Below are positions 20,477 to 30,832 of a stretch of DNA of 64,000 bases, piece after piece. Origin of the DNA: Prorocentrum cordatum (Eukaryota > Sar > Dinophyceae > Prorocentrales > Prorocentraceae); the NCBI GenBank assembly GCA_963575745.1, contig CAUYUJ010005669.1:1021628-1085627 (forward strand), written 5' to 3'. Under the pieces are notes generated by a model. It saw only the letters and a program-made list of their open reading frames with translations. It made no database searches and had not been told where the DNA came from. Position numbers and translations under genes: made by a program. How positions within the stretch are numbered: position 1 is the stretch's first letter; each line of letters begins with the position of its first letter.

Positions 20477-22580
20477 GCAGTCACAGCCTCAGCCTCAGCC
20501 TCAGCCTGCCTCAGCCTCAGCCTGCCTCAGCCTCAGCCTCAGCCTGCTTCAGCCTCAGCATCAGTCTGCCTTCAGCCTCGGCCTCAGCCTCAGCCTCAGC
20601 CTGCATCAGCCTCAGCCTCAGCCTCAGCCTGCCTCAGCATCAGCCTGCCTCAGCCTCAGCCTCAGCCTGCCTGCCTCAGCCTCAGCCTGCTTCAGCCTCA
20701 GCCTCAGTCTGCCGTCAGCCTCGGCCTCAGCCTCAGCCTGCCTCAGCCTCAGCCTGCATCAGCCTCAGCCTCAGCCTCAGCCTCAGCCTCAGCCTCAGCC
20801 TGCATCAGCCTCAGCCTCAGCCTCAGCCTCAGCCTCAGCATCAGCCTCAGCCTCAGCCTCAGCCTCAGCCTCAGCCTGCCTCAGCCTCAGCCTCAGCCTC
20901 AGCTCAGCATCAGCCTCAGCCTCAGCCTGCCTCAGCCTCAGCCTCAGCCTGCCTCAGCCTCAGCCTCAGCCTGCTTCAGCCTCAGCCTCAGTCTGCCTTC
21001 AGCCTCGGCCTCAGCCTCAGCCTGCCTCAGCCTCAGCCTGCATCAGCCTCAGCCTCAGCCTCAGCCTGCCTCAGCATCAGCCTTCAGCCTCAGCCTCAGC
21101 CTGCCTCAGCCTCAGCCTCAGCCTGCTTCAGCCTCAGCCTCAGTCTGCCTTCAGCCTCGGCCTCAGCCTCAGCCTGCCTCAGCCTCAGCCTGCCTCAGCC
21201 TCAGCCTCAGCCTCAGCCTCCTCAGCCTGCCTCAGCCTCAGCCTCAGCCTGCCTCAGCCTCAGCCTCAGCCTGCTTCAGCCTCAGCCTCAGCCTCAGCCT
21301 CGGCCTCAGCCTCAGCCTGCCTCAGCCTCAGCCTGCATCAGCCTCAGCCTCAGCCTCAGCCTCAGCATCAGCCTCAGCCTCAGCCTCAGCCTGCCTGCCT
21401 CAGCCTCAGCCTCAGCCTCAGCCTCAGCCTCAGCCTCAGCCTCAGCCTCAGCCTCAGCCTCAGCCTCAGCCTTCAGCCTCAGGCCTCAGCCTCAGCCTCA
21501 GCCTCAGCCTCAGCCTCAGCCTGCCTCAGCCTCAGCCTCAGCCTCAGCCTGCCTCAGCATCAGCCTGCCTCAGCCTCAGCCTCAGCCTCTCAGCCTCAGC
21601 CTCAGCCTGCTTCAGCCTCAGCCTCCTCTGCAGCCTTCAGCCTCAGCCTCAGCCTCAGCCTCAGCCTGCATCAGCCTCAGCCTCAGCCTCAGCCTGCCTG
21701 CCTCAGCCTCAGCATCAGCCTCAGCCTCAGCCTCAGCCTGCCTCAGCATCAGCCTGCCTCAGCCTCAGCCTCAGCCTGCCTCAGCCTCAGCCTCAGCCTC
21801 AGCCTGCTTCAGCCTCAGCCTCAGTCTGCCTTCAGCCTCGGCCTCAGCCTCAGCCTGCCTCAGCCTCAGCCTGCATCAGCCTCAGCCTCAGCCTCAGCCT
21901 GCCTCAGCATCAGCCTCAGCCTCAGCCTCAGCCTCAGCCTGCCTCAGCCTCAGCCTCAGCCTTCAGCCTTCAGCCTCAGCCTCAGCCTGCCTCAGCCTCA
22001 GCCTCAGCCTCAGCCTGCCTCAGCCTCAGCCTGCCTCAGCCTCAGCCTGCATCAGCCTCAGCCTCAGCCTCAGCCTGCCTCAGCCTCTCAGCCTGCCTCA
22101 GCCTCAGCCTCAGCCTCAGCCTCAGCCTCAGCCTCAGCCTCAGCCTCAGCCTGCCTCAGCCTCAGCCTCAGCCTGCTTCAGCCTCAGCCTCAGTCTGCCT
22201 TCAGCCTCGGCCTCAGCCTCAGCCTGCCTCAGCCTCAGCCTGCATCAGCCTCAGCCTCAGCCTCAGCCTGCCTCAGCATCAGCCTGCCTCAGCCTCAGCC
22301 TCAGCCTGCCTCAGCCTCAGCCTCAGCCTGCTTCAGCCTCAGCCTCAGTCTGCCTTCAGCCTCGGCCTCAGCCTGCCTTTGCCTCAGCCTGCATCAGCCT
22401 CAGCCTCAGCCTCAGCCTGCCTCAGCATCAGCTTGCCTCAGCCTCAGCCTCAGCCTGCCTCAGCCTGAGAGTGGGCCTGCTTCAGCCTCAGCCTCAGTCT
22501 GCCTTCAGCCTCGGCCTCAGCCTCAGCCTGCCTCAGCCTCAGCCTGCCTCAGCCTCAGCCTCAGCCTGCCTCAGTATTCA
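20477..22580 (+). repeat. CTCAGC hexamer satellite (about 2.1 kb)
   Basis: Hundreds of CTCAGC units with CTGC, CATCAGC and TTCAGC variants, arranged in higher-order blocks (for example GCCTCAGTCTGCCTTCAGCC recurs many times). The 6-bp period keeps a 672-codon frame open that would encode Ser/Ala/Gln/Pro/Leu repeats; I reject it as a gene. Confidence 0.97.
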
Positions 22581-22587
22581 AAATGTG

Positions 22588-22870
22588 GCCCGGGAATGGA
22601 GTTCTGGGAACTCGAAGAACACGAAGTGGCCTACAGTTGGCCCCGGACATCAAAATAATGCCCGGGAATGGAGTTCTGGGAACTCGAAGAACACGGAGTG
22701 GCCTACAGTTGGCCCCGGGCAGTCAAAATCATGCCCAAGAATGGGGTTCTGGGAACTCGAAGACCACGAAGAGGCCTACAGTTGGTTCCCGGCAATCAAA
22801 GTCATGCCCAGGAATGGAATTCTGGGAACTCGAAGACCACGCTGGGGAGTCATAGTGCTTTCTTTTGACA
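22588..22870 (+). repeat. Four-copy 72-bp tandem repeat
   Basis: Units start at 22588, 22660, 22732 and about 22804 and contain GGAATGGAGTTCTGGGAACT and ACAGTTGGCCCCGG. The last copy decays after ACCACGCTGGGGAG. A 72-bp unit encodes 24 residues in phase, but no wider frame supports translation. Confidence 0.9.
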
Positions 22871-23034
22871 CGGCTAGAAACCGATCAATCTTCGGTGTTG
22901 GGAAAAAAAAGGCCCCCCTCTTCCTCCGGAGCCCGCCCCACCCCCCCTTCCGAAAATCCTTTCCCATGCTGGACCCCCCCCCCGTCCCCTCCCCCGGCAA
23001 AACCCCCCCCCCCCCTACCCCCTCCCCCCCCCTT

Positions 23035-23975
23035 CCCCCTCGAACACCGGGGGGGGGGTCACTACCGGTTCGCACCCCCCCCTTCCCCTTGAAAACTGGA
23101 CGGGGGCCACTACCGGTTCGAACCCCTCCCCACCCCCACCCCCACTCACCGCCAGCAAACGCCCCCCGGTCCCTAGCACCGTCCGCATCACATCCCCCAG
23201 TGTATTTCCCAGCACCACTGTCCGCACCACCACTGTCCCCACTGGTACCACCACCGTCCCTACTGTCCCCACCAATGCCCCCACCATTGTCGCACTGTCC
23301 CCACTGCCCCCACCACTGTTCCCACCACGGTTCCACTCTCCCCACTTTCTCCACGGCCCCAACCACTGCCCGACTATCCCCACTGTCCCCACAGTCCCAC
23401 TGACTCGTCCGCTGTCCAACTGAGCTGTCCCATTGTTCCCACCGCTGTCCCCACTGCCCCCGCCACTGTCCCCACTGTACCTCTGTCCCATTGTCCCACC
23501 GCCGTCCTCGCCACCGCCGTCTCCCATTGTCCCACCACCACTGTACCCTCCACTGTCCTACTGTTTCCACCTCATTCCCACTGTCCCCACACCACTGTCC
23601 TCACCACCACCGTCCCCACCACTGTCCACTGTCCCCACTGTTCCCACCATTGTCCGCTCCACTGTCCCCACCACTGCCGTCCCCACCGCTGTCCCACTGC
23701 CCCCACCACTGCCCCGCTGCCCCCTCGCCACTGCCCCCACCACCACCGCCCCCACCACTGTCCGCACCCCCACTCGGTTTTCGAGGGGGGGAGGTTCGAA
23801 CCGGCACTGACCCCCCCCCGGTTTTCGAGGGGGGGGTCGAACCGGCAGTGCCCCCCACTCCCTTTCCATGATGAGATGGGGGGGGGAAGGGTTCGAACCT
23901 GCAGTGCCCCCCCCCGGTTTTCAGAAGGGGGGGGGGAGGGGTTCGAACTGGCAGTGACCCTCCCTCGGTTTTCCG
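23035..23975. repeat. CCACTGT minisatellite flanked by inverted GGTTCGAACC modules
   Basis: The centre (about 23195-23765) is irregular CCCCACTGTCC-type repeats. On its left, modules read CACTACCGGTTCGAACCCC (23035-23130); on its right, about four copies read GGTTCGAACCGGCAGTG with GGTTTTCGAGGGGGG (23770-23975). The right modules are the reverse complement of the left, giving a foldback structure. Confidence 0.75.
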
Positions 23976-25207
23976 CAAGCAGCGGTAGAACACGCTCTTT
24001 CGGATCTTAGGGTCGTGGAGGATCTCTCCCTGGTTGTCCAGCCAGTTCCCGTCTGAGTTCGACTACGAGAAATGCTTGACTCCGTGGGCCACGCGGCGTG
24101 CCAGCGGCAACTTAATGCTCGCCAGGCAGCGCGCTAAAGGGCCACGGCAGGCGACCAGCGCCGTCCTGGTTCTTGAGGTTGCACCCCCGTACTCGGTTCA
24201 CAGGAGGTCGAGCGAGGTCAGCGCGCAGCCGGGCTGCTTGAGGGAGCGCTCGAGCTTCTGGACTGGGGGTCCCACAGGTGTATCTGCGATGACCACGCTG
24301 GGGCGGCCCTGGCCCACGCGGACGAGGAGGGCCCCCGTCTCGAAGTCCCGCGGGTCCATCGTCCGGGACGCGAGCACCCCGAGCTTGACGAAGGCGCCCC
24401 GATATCCCTGGAGCAGCCCACCCAACTCGACGCCGACCTGACCGGCCATGGGGAGGCACACCTTCGGCGCAACGGGCGCGCGAAGGGCGTGGTGCCGCAG
24501 GGCTGCCTCGGCCAGCGGCCCCGTCTCGCCCGGGATCCGCAGGAGTCTGTCCCGGGCATCCCTAGCGATGGAGCCCCAAGCGGCGGGAGGCCCAAGGCGA
24601 TGCCAGCCAGCCCTCGCGAGCTCGCTATGCACTTTCTTCACCTCCTCTCTCGTCGGCCAGTCCGCCACCTCGTTGTGGCACGTGCGCACATAGAAAGATG
24701 TAAGCATGAAGCCGTACTCGGCCTCGAGCCTCTCGACCACGCGCAGTAGATGGCGGGCCAGTGCGCTCTTGGGCCGACGCTTCGTCAGCCAGGACTTAGC
24801 GCTCGCGTGGTCCATGACGTAGAAGACGAGCTCGTCCATCCACAGGTGAGCTCGGCATGCGGCCAACGCCACCAGCGCCAGCAGCTCCACGACTGAGATG
24901 ACCCAGTCGTCCTCTGAGCTCGGTCCGATCACTGCGTCGCTGAGCTGTTCCAGCAGTGGCTTCGCCTCCGTAGCCAAGTACGAAGGCGGGCCGGCGGCGA
25001 GACTCTCGCTCGCACGGCCCCAGTCGACGGCCCCAATCGCGCCCGAGGTCGCGTCGCCTCCTGTCCAGCGGGTCCGCCGCGCCATTCCAGGCAACGCCGT
25101 CAGTTCGCGAGGGGTCAAGGCCTGGGCGACGCTTGGAACGACGTGCACCAGCCCTCCGGCGCGTCGAACATCACCCGGAAGAGCTCCAGCGCACGGTCCC
25201 GCTCCTC
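23961..25207 (-). pseudogene. RNase H joined to the N-terminal half of a C5-methyltransferase-like domain
   Basis: The RNase H would degrade RNA during reverse transcription; visible acidic residues are in VVELLALVALA, FYVMDHASAKSWL and CHNEVADWPTRE. In the same frame follow VGVELGGLLQGYRGAFVKLG (possible degenerate motif I), VVIADTPVGPPV, then TSLDLL, a TGA stop at about 24197, and TEYGGATSRTRTALVAC, which resembles motif VIII of C5 methyltransferases. A further TAG interrupts before NWLDNQGEILHDPKIRK. I see no clear PCQ or ENV motif, so assignment rests on motifs VIII and IX (the latter at 20.1 kb) and on continuity. The two stops make this copy defective. Confidence 0.65.
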
Positions 25208-25400
25208 TCGGGTCGGGCGAAAGGGGGGGATAGCAAAGGGGGGGTTTGAGAATCAGCTCACGTAGCTGATTTTCCCGGCGCCTCGGCGCCGGAGGCGGCT
25301 ATGTATCGAGGAATGGGCCCCTCGGTGAAGCCGAAACCAGCTGCATGCAGCAAATTTCGTAACCCCCCCTTTCCCAATCCCCCCCTTTCGCCCGGCCCGA
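25208..25400. mobile_element. 193-bp insertion with 40-bp terminal inverted repeats
   Basis: 25208-25247 and the reverse complement of 25361-25400 agree at roughly 33 of 40 positions with one indel; both contain TCGGG.CGGGCGAAAGGGGG. An internal perfect palindrome (ATCAGCTCACGTAGCTGAT with a short loop) and CGCCTCGGCG add structure. It separates the reverse transcriptase (ALEDRA) from the next coding block (TREERDRALELF) of the host element. It is either a MITE or an introner-type intron. Confidence 0.75.
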
Positions 25401-25402
25401 TC

Positions 25403-26545
25403 CTCCAACGCTGCTGCCACGGCGTCGGGGTCGCCCTTGGGGGCCGCCCACGGTGAGCCCTCGGCCACGTGCCCCAGGAGCTTGTCGAGCACTGGAAGCA
25501 CTGGCGGATCGCGGGTTGCGCGGAACCCCAGTGCTGCGCGCATACCCTCAGCTCCTGTACGAGCTTCGCGGGGGGGCGCGCCGCGATCCGTGGGCAAGCT
25601 CCGGTAGGGCGAGCAGGTACTGCGCCTTGATGCACTTCTGCTCGGGGCGGCGCGTCGTCTCTTGCTGAAGTTCATGTGCAAACCCCGCGCCAGCTGTTCA
25701 GGTGCGAACTCGCCCTCCTCAGCGAGCTTGTCGGCGTTGACCGCCCGAGGTTCCCAGACGCGCCGCATGGCCCGGCCAAGCTCGTCCCCAGAAAGCCAGG
25801 GTCGGAGGCCCGCCAGGGGCTCGAGCACCACCCCGTCGCCCATGAGCCACTGGCTGGCGAAACTGACCTCGTCGCTGATGGAGGGCAGGGGGGGCCGATG
25901 GCGCTCGCGCTCCTTCTTGGCGGCCCAGGAGAATGCCATGTACTCGCCTGCACTGCCCGACCAGCCGAACACCAGCACCGAGTGAATCATCGCGACCGTT
26001 CCCTCGATGCCGACTGCGTCCCCCGGCAGCGACGTCCCGAACACGGGGGCGGCGGCTGGCTCGAGGTGGCGCCGCTTGAAGGCCCGCGCGACATCCCGCT
26101 TCGCGCGCAGCTGCGGCACCCCGGGGTGGCGAGCTTCCCACCGCAGCGACAGCCTGGCGAGCCCACGGTGAAGCGGCTGCTTCGCCGGCGGGTGCTGTTC
26201 CTTGGGGCTGTCCACGCTGGCGCACCTCATGTCGTGGATCGGCCGGCCCTCCGAAGAGATCGCCCTGTCAGGGTTCTGCTTCGGGGCGCGGCCAGAGGGC
26301 GACTCGATGACAGCGGAGGCCTCGAGCACGTCGTTGACGGCGTCCGAGGCCCAGATCACGACACCGAAGCGGAGTCCTTCCAGCACTTCTCGAACATCTC
26401 CCCGGCGTGGTCCACGGCCGAGCGTGACTTTTGGACCTCGCGTGTCCGCGGGGCAACCCTTCGATCTGGACGGTACGCCTCCCATGCTCGGGGCTCAGCG
26501 CGGCCTGGAGGCCGGCGGCCAGGACGCCCCCTGGGGGTTCCCATG
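25403..26545 (-). pseudogene. Reverse transcriptase of the giant element, frameshifted
   Basis: Copies element RNA into DNA. Minus-strand motifs in order: NPDRAISSEGRPIHDMR, AKRDVARAFKRRHL with the motif A Asp (26093-26091), FGWSGSAGEYM (motif B), and LMGDGVVLEP in the motif C position. There the usual Asp-Asp pair reads Gly-Asp (GGC GAC at 25840-25835), a one-base change from GAC GAC. Downstream thumb-like sequence (PAKLVQELRVCAQHWG) is in a different frame, so at least one frameshift lies near 25650. The region just upstream (HAGEMFEKCWKDSASVS) is also out of frame. Confidence 0.7.
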
Positions 26546-28750
26546 CAGCTTCTCGCGGGCTTCCACAGAGCCCGCCGTGCGCAACAGACGGTTCCCCCGC
26601 TCCACAGCCTCCTTCACATGCTCGGGCCGGTACTCGGGGTGCGAGGCGCACCAGGTGACGTGCTGGGTGGCTTCCGCCTGGCCGTGCGTGGGTGCGACGG
26701 CTGGCGTCTCGTCTAGCGGTGGGCCTCCGCAGCGGCCGTCCGCGTCCGGCGGCGGTGGGGCCTGCCGGCTGCCCGCGGGCCGCGCCTTCTGCGTAGGCGG
26801 TGGCCGCTGCGGCGGCTTCGCTGTGCTGGGGCGGGGAGTGCGGGGCAACGCGGTGGGGCCTGCCGGCTGCCCGCGGGCCGCGCCTTCTGCGTAGGCGGTG
26901 GCCGCTGCGGCGGCTGCGCTGTGCTGGGGCGGGGAGTGCGGGGCAACGCCTCGACCTCACTGCTGAGATGCACGCTCCGTGTGCCCTTGGCCCGCGGCTG
27001 CAGCTTCGGGCGCACTGGGGCGCTCCCGCTGGGCGCGCTGCCAGGAGAGGGCCCTCGCTTCCTCTGCCGAGGGGCGAGCTGTCGAGCTGCGGAGCTGGCT
27101 CCACCGGCGCGCGGCGGGTCGAGCATCTCGCAGTCGCTGGTCCCCCGTCGTCGTAGGATCCGTCCTGGGCGCTGGGCTGCGCGGGCGGCTCCTCCCGAAG
27201 GGGGGGGGCCAAGCGGTCGTCCTCCGGGATGCCCAGGGCTGCCTCGAGCTTCGTCAGCACTGTCACGAACTCGTTGCGGATCCGCACCTGCTCGTTGCGG
27301 GTCCAGCTGGCTCCTTGGGGGAGCCCCTCGTCCATCTTCGTGATCCCGAGGACTAGGAGTTCGCGCGCCGACGTCCTCATCTCGTTGGAGGGCATGCCCC
27401 TGGTCGACAGGCTCCTAGCGTAGTTGTTCAGCATGGTCTCCGCCCCACGGCAGTCATCCTCGCCCTCGAGGATGAACGAAACCATTGGTCCGCTTGTTGT
27501 TTCCCACGAAGGCGTCAGCTCTGCGGTGGCCCGCCACGCCGCTCGCCCGGCTGCTCCTGCCGACGGCGGCCGGGTCGAGCCAGCCGATGCGGCTGGCAGT
27601 CGCAGTGGCCGGCGGCCCCATCGATCCTGGGCTGTCAGCGCTCCACGCACGGTGGCGTCGTGTCTCCTGCCCAGCCGGCGGCTCCCCGGAAGGAGCTCGG
27701 TCCTGGCTGGTTCCGCGCTCCTCTTGCTGCCTGGTCTCCTCCTCCCTTCGGAGCCGAGCGGCTCGGCGTGCCTTCATCTCGTTGAGCTTAATCTCGAGCC
27801 TCTGCACGCCCCTGATCCCACGCCCCCTGGGCCCCTTGTCGCCCTCATCCAGGGCGCGCGCTGCTTCCAGGTCGGACCTGATCTGGTTGAGCTCGGCGCT
27901 GTCCCCCGAACTGAATGTCCCGGCAGCGGCCAGGGTGCTGACTTTGACAGCCGCCGAGGCGGCCGCTGCCGAGGCCGCGGCGCTGCTGAAGGTGGGCTTG
28001 GTCAGGAAGCTCCTGCTCATCGGGCGGGGCGCAGCGCGGTCCGCTACCCTGAGCGCGACACGCCGCTGGGTGCCCCGGTCCCCTTCCCCCGCCCAGGGGG
28101 CCCGAGGGTTCTGTTGCGGGCCCAGCGCGGCGCCCAACTCACAAAGTTCTCGGGGTCCTCCGCGCCGATCCAGAGGATGAGGGCGTCGCCGGCCAGCACT
28201 CGAGTTTCATCCTCCAAAGGGGGCCCGCCAGCGCCCGCGGTCTCCTCGTCCTCGGTGTAGAAGAAGACGCGCATCCGAACGTCGCGAATAAGGTCGTGCC
28301 TCAACGGGCGCGAGGTCATCAGCATCATCTCGATATCAATCACCGTCATCGGCACTGTCGGGATGTCCATCCAGCGGTCGCCCCTCTGCGGGAGGAGGGA
28401 GGATGCGGGCCGGCGACGAGACGCTGCCTTCCTGTTCCTCGTCCCGAGACTTCTTGGGGCACCTTGACTCTTCCTCCTCTTCGTCCTCGTCCTCGTCCTC
28501 TTCGTCCCCGCTGTTGCCGTCGCCCGGCTGGCCTCCTGGTCCTGGGGTGGGTCTGACCTTGCTGCGCCCTGCTTGACCTCTATCAACTTCTCTCTTCGAA
28601 GCCTTGTTGCGCATCCAGCCTCCCCTCTTGCGGCCGCGCTTGCCTCCGCGCTTTCCGCCCGGGTTGCCGCCCTTGGCTGCGCCCACTCTCTCGCCGCTGA
28701 CCTCCCCGATCTGCATGCGCCCCCCCGCCTCCGCGTCCTCGCCCGTGCCC
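26546..28750 (-). pseudogene. Linker / Gag-like segments between methyltransferase-like and RT domains
   Basis: Several protein-like pieces in changing frames: TQHVTWCASHPEYRPEHVKE (near 26640), FILEGEDDCRGAETMLNNYA (near 27460), NQIRSDLEAARALDEGDKG with a coiled-coil-like LEIKLNEMKARRAARLRREE (near 27800), and WMDIPTVPMTVIDIEMMLMT (near 28350). I do not recognise a named domain. A 98-bp tandem duplication at 26761-26956 shifts the frame, since 98 is not a multiple of 3. Confidence 0.45.
26761..26956. repeat. 98-bp tandem duplication
   Basis: CCTGCCGGCTGCCCGCGGGC begins at 26761 and again at 26859; each copy runs to GGGGCGGGGAGTGCGGGGCA. The copies are almost identical, so the duplication is recent relative to the element's decay. 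Confidence 0.85.
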
Positions 28751-28751
28751 T

Positions 28752-30832
28752 CTAATACAAGTCCACGAGGTCCTCCTCCGCCTCCGCGTCCTCGATCGCG
28801 CCCTTTGAGCGCGGGTCCGCCCAGCCCCTTTGAGCAGGGCCCTGGCTTTCGCCGCGGGAAGTCGTCGAAAAAGGTGGGGGGGGGGGCCGGCAGCGCTCGA
28901 TGGTGTCGTTGTGCTGCGGCGCGTCTTCCGCCAAGCTTTCGCCGGCCCTCTCCGCCTTCTCTGCCCCCGCATTCGCTTCCCTGCCGAGCGCCCCCACCTT
29001 GTCCTGGAGAGCGCTGGTAGGGAAGCCGTGGGCCGCGGCCTTCAGGGCGCAGGCCCAAGCCGCGCGCAGCCTGGGCGCGCACTGCCCGGCGCGGCGGGCC
29101 CACCTCATGCCGCGCAGTCCTGCGCGGAAGCCGAGCGCCGCCAGCTCCCCTCGGCACTGCTGACTCAGCGGCGTGGGGGCCCCGCTGATGGCCCGCGCGC
29201 CGCGGCGAAGCCACGGTGCTCGGACGCCGAAGAAGCGCCCGTCCTGGTCGTGGCCGAAGGAGAGGGCCTGCTTCCCAACCTCGAGGGGGCCCAGGCGCTG
29301 ATCCACGCTCTTGAACTCGATGGGCGCCCAATGAAAAAAAAGGCAGGCGCCATCTTGAGGATCAGGGCGTTCAGCGGCCTGAGCAACTCTGCCCCGAGGG
29401 TCGGTTGCCTCCACTCCTCGTCGTCGCCGAGGCCCTGCGCCTCGGTCCCGGTCAACGTGATGCGATTCAGCAGGCTCCGTGCCCTTCGGCGCTCCGCCTC
29501 GGCGAGTGGGGCCTCGTCCCCGGCGACGAAGGCGGCCGCCTGCTCGTCGGGGATGTCGCGCGACAGGGGCCCTTCCAGAGGGACATGCTCGTGGCGCCCC
29601 GAACACCTCCTCGCCGAGGCGAGGGTCCATGGGCACAGGCCCTTGCTCACGAGCCACATCGTTAGCTTCTGGTACCTTTTGCTCGGTTGGTCTGGCGGTG
29701 CCAAACCCCACTCGCACACGGCAAACGTGATGCTATTCCCACCTGTCCTCTCGATGAGTAGCTTGATCCGCTTGCGGTCCCAGATCTTGGGGCGCCGTCC
29801 GTCTCTGCAGCTGGACTCGAGGAGCCACTCCCAGTCGTTCACGCTAAGCCGCTCGGCGACGTCGGCCGCGAAGTCGGTGCAGATGTTCGCGGCCACCTCC
29901 TCTGGGTCGGTGCCGTCGCCGCCGGGCTCCTCGAATGATCGAGCCCCTCCGTTCGTCAATCTCCAGGCCGCGTGGGTGATGCACGGCGGCCCGAACTGCC
30001 AGACGTTGGCGTCCTCTGGGCCCGTCGCCGCGCCCGCGTCCAGCAGGATGCGCTCCCGCACCTCTGGCCGCAGCACGTCGTGGTCTGCTCGCGGCCCTGT
30101 CTGTGAGAGTAGTTGCTCGTAGAGCTCCACTGACTCCGACACCGGGGGGCCAGCGTCGGCCATCGCCGCGGACCAGCGCCCGGCGCCGGCGAAGATCTCC
30201 CTCGCCCTGGCAAGCCAGGCGAACGCGGGCCGGCGTAGCAGGGGCACCAGCTGCTGGAAGCCGACGTCCTCCTCCTCGGCTGTCGCCGGAGTCTCGCCGC
30301 CGGCGCCTTCCCTGATCTCGCGGGCGGCCGCTTGCTGGCGCTTGCAGTGCGCGCGCGGCGGGGGGCGGCTGGGGATGACAGGGCTGGCTGCATCTTCGGT
30401 CTCCAAGTACATCCCCCAGCCAGTCGCGAGCCGCTCCCGCAACTGCTTCCTGCCCAAGGCCCAGGTCTTGATCACTTCTCGGATGGCCTGCCGCCCGTCA
30501 ACCCCGGGCGGGGGTCGGAGCATGCGCGCGCGCCCTCTGTGAATCATCGCGCGGAGCCCGCGCTGCCCGACCTCCTGGGGCAGGATGGTGTCCAGGCCCA
30601 GCTGGTTCCAGTGGTTCACCCTCCAGACGCGGGGCGTCGCGTCCTGGAGCTCCGGGAAGGTGAACAGCGTGATACATCGGAAATCTTTGTCATGATGAGG
30701 CATCAGCGCATCGTGGCAACACATCCTCAGCTCCGCAACGCGGGGAGACGAAAGGCGGTGGGTCGCCCACCGCAGCGGCCGCGGTCGTCGCCTGGCCCCA
30801 GAGGGACCAGCGGAGGACCAAGGCCAGCTCAC
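28752..30832 (-). pseudogene. Methyltransferase-like domain with GPPC and LES motifs (giant element)
   Basis: Longest coherent frame of the element (555 codons, 29165-30832). Protein-like throughout: HHDKDFRCITLFTFPEL, RVWRVNHWNQLGLDTILP, VWQFGPPCITHAAWRLTNGG (near 29990), EWLLESSCRDG (near 29820), SITFAVCEWGLAPPDQP and CSGRHEHVPLEGPLS. A GPPC loop followed by an Asn and an LES/LEQP-like strand is reminiscent of the PPC and E-N motifs of C5-methyltransferase-related folds; the gene at 41.6-42.8 kb has a comparable layout. This is a weak structural analogy. Near 29332-29340 an A run breaks the frame; the neighbouring frame continues with FFHWAPIEFKSVDQRLGPLE. Confidence 0.5.

Larger units (their letters stand above)
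20296..23960. other. Repeat-filled insertion splitting the methyltransferase domain
   Basis: Separates the two coding halves. It holds about 180 bp of less GC-rich DNA, the CTCAGC satellite, a 72-bp tandem repeat, a CCACTGT minisatellite and inverted GGTTCGAACC modules. CGGATCTTAG occurs at both edges, 20282-20291 and 24001-24010, which is either a target duplication or shared coding sequence (both encode KIR on the minus strand). Confidence 0.6.

Noticed and set aside
20450-22468. 672-codon open frame on the plus strand
   Set aside because: It follows the 6-bp CTCAGC satellite, which keeps frames open mechanically; no flanking coding sequence or exon boundary supports it.
23035-23975. GGTTCGAACC as a Pol III B box or tRNA T-arm
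   Set aside because: It matches a B-box core, but there is no A box at a suitable distance and no cloverleaf; the palindrome belongs to the inverted repeat modules.
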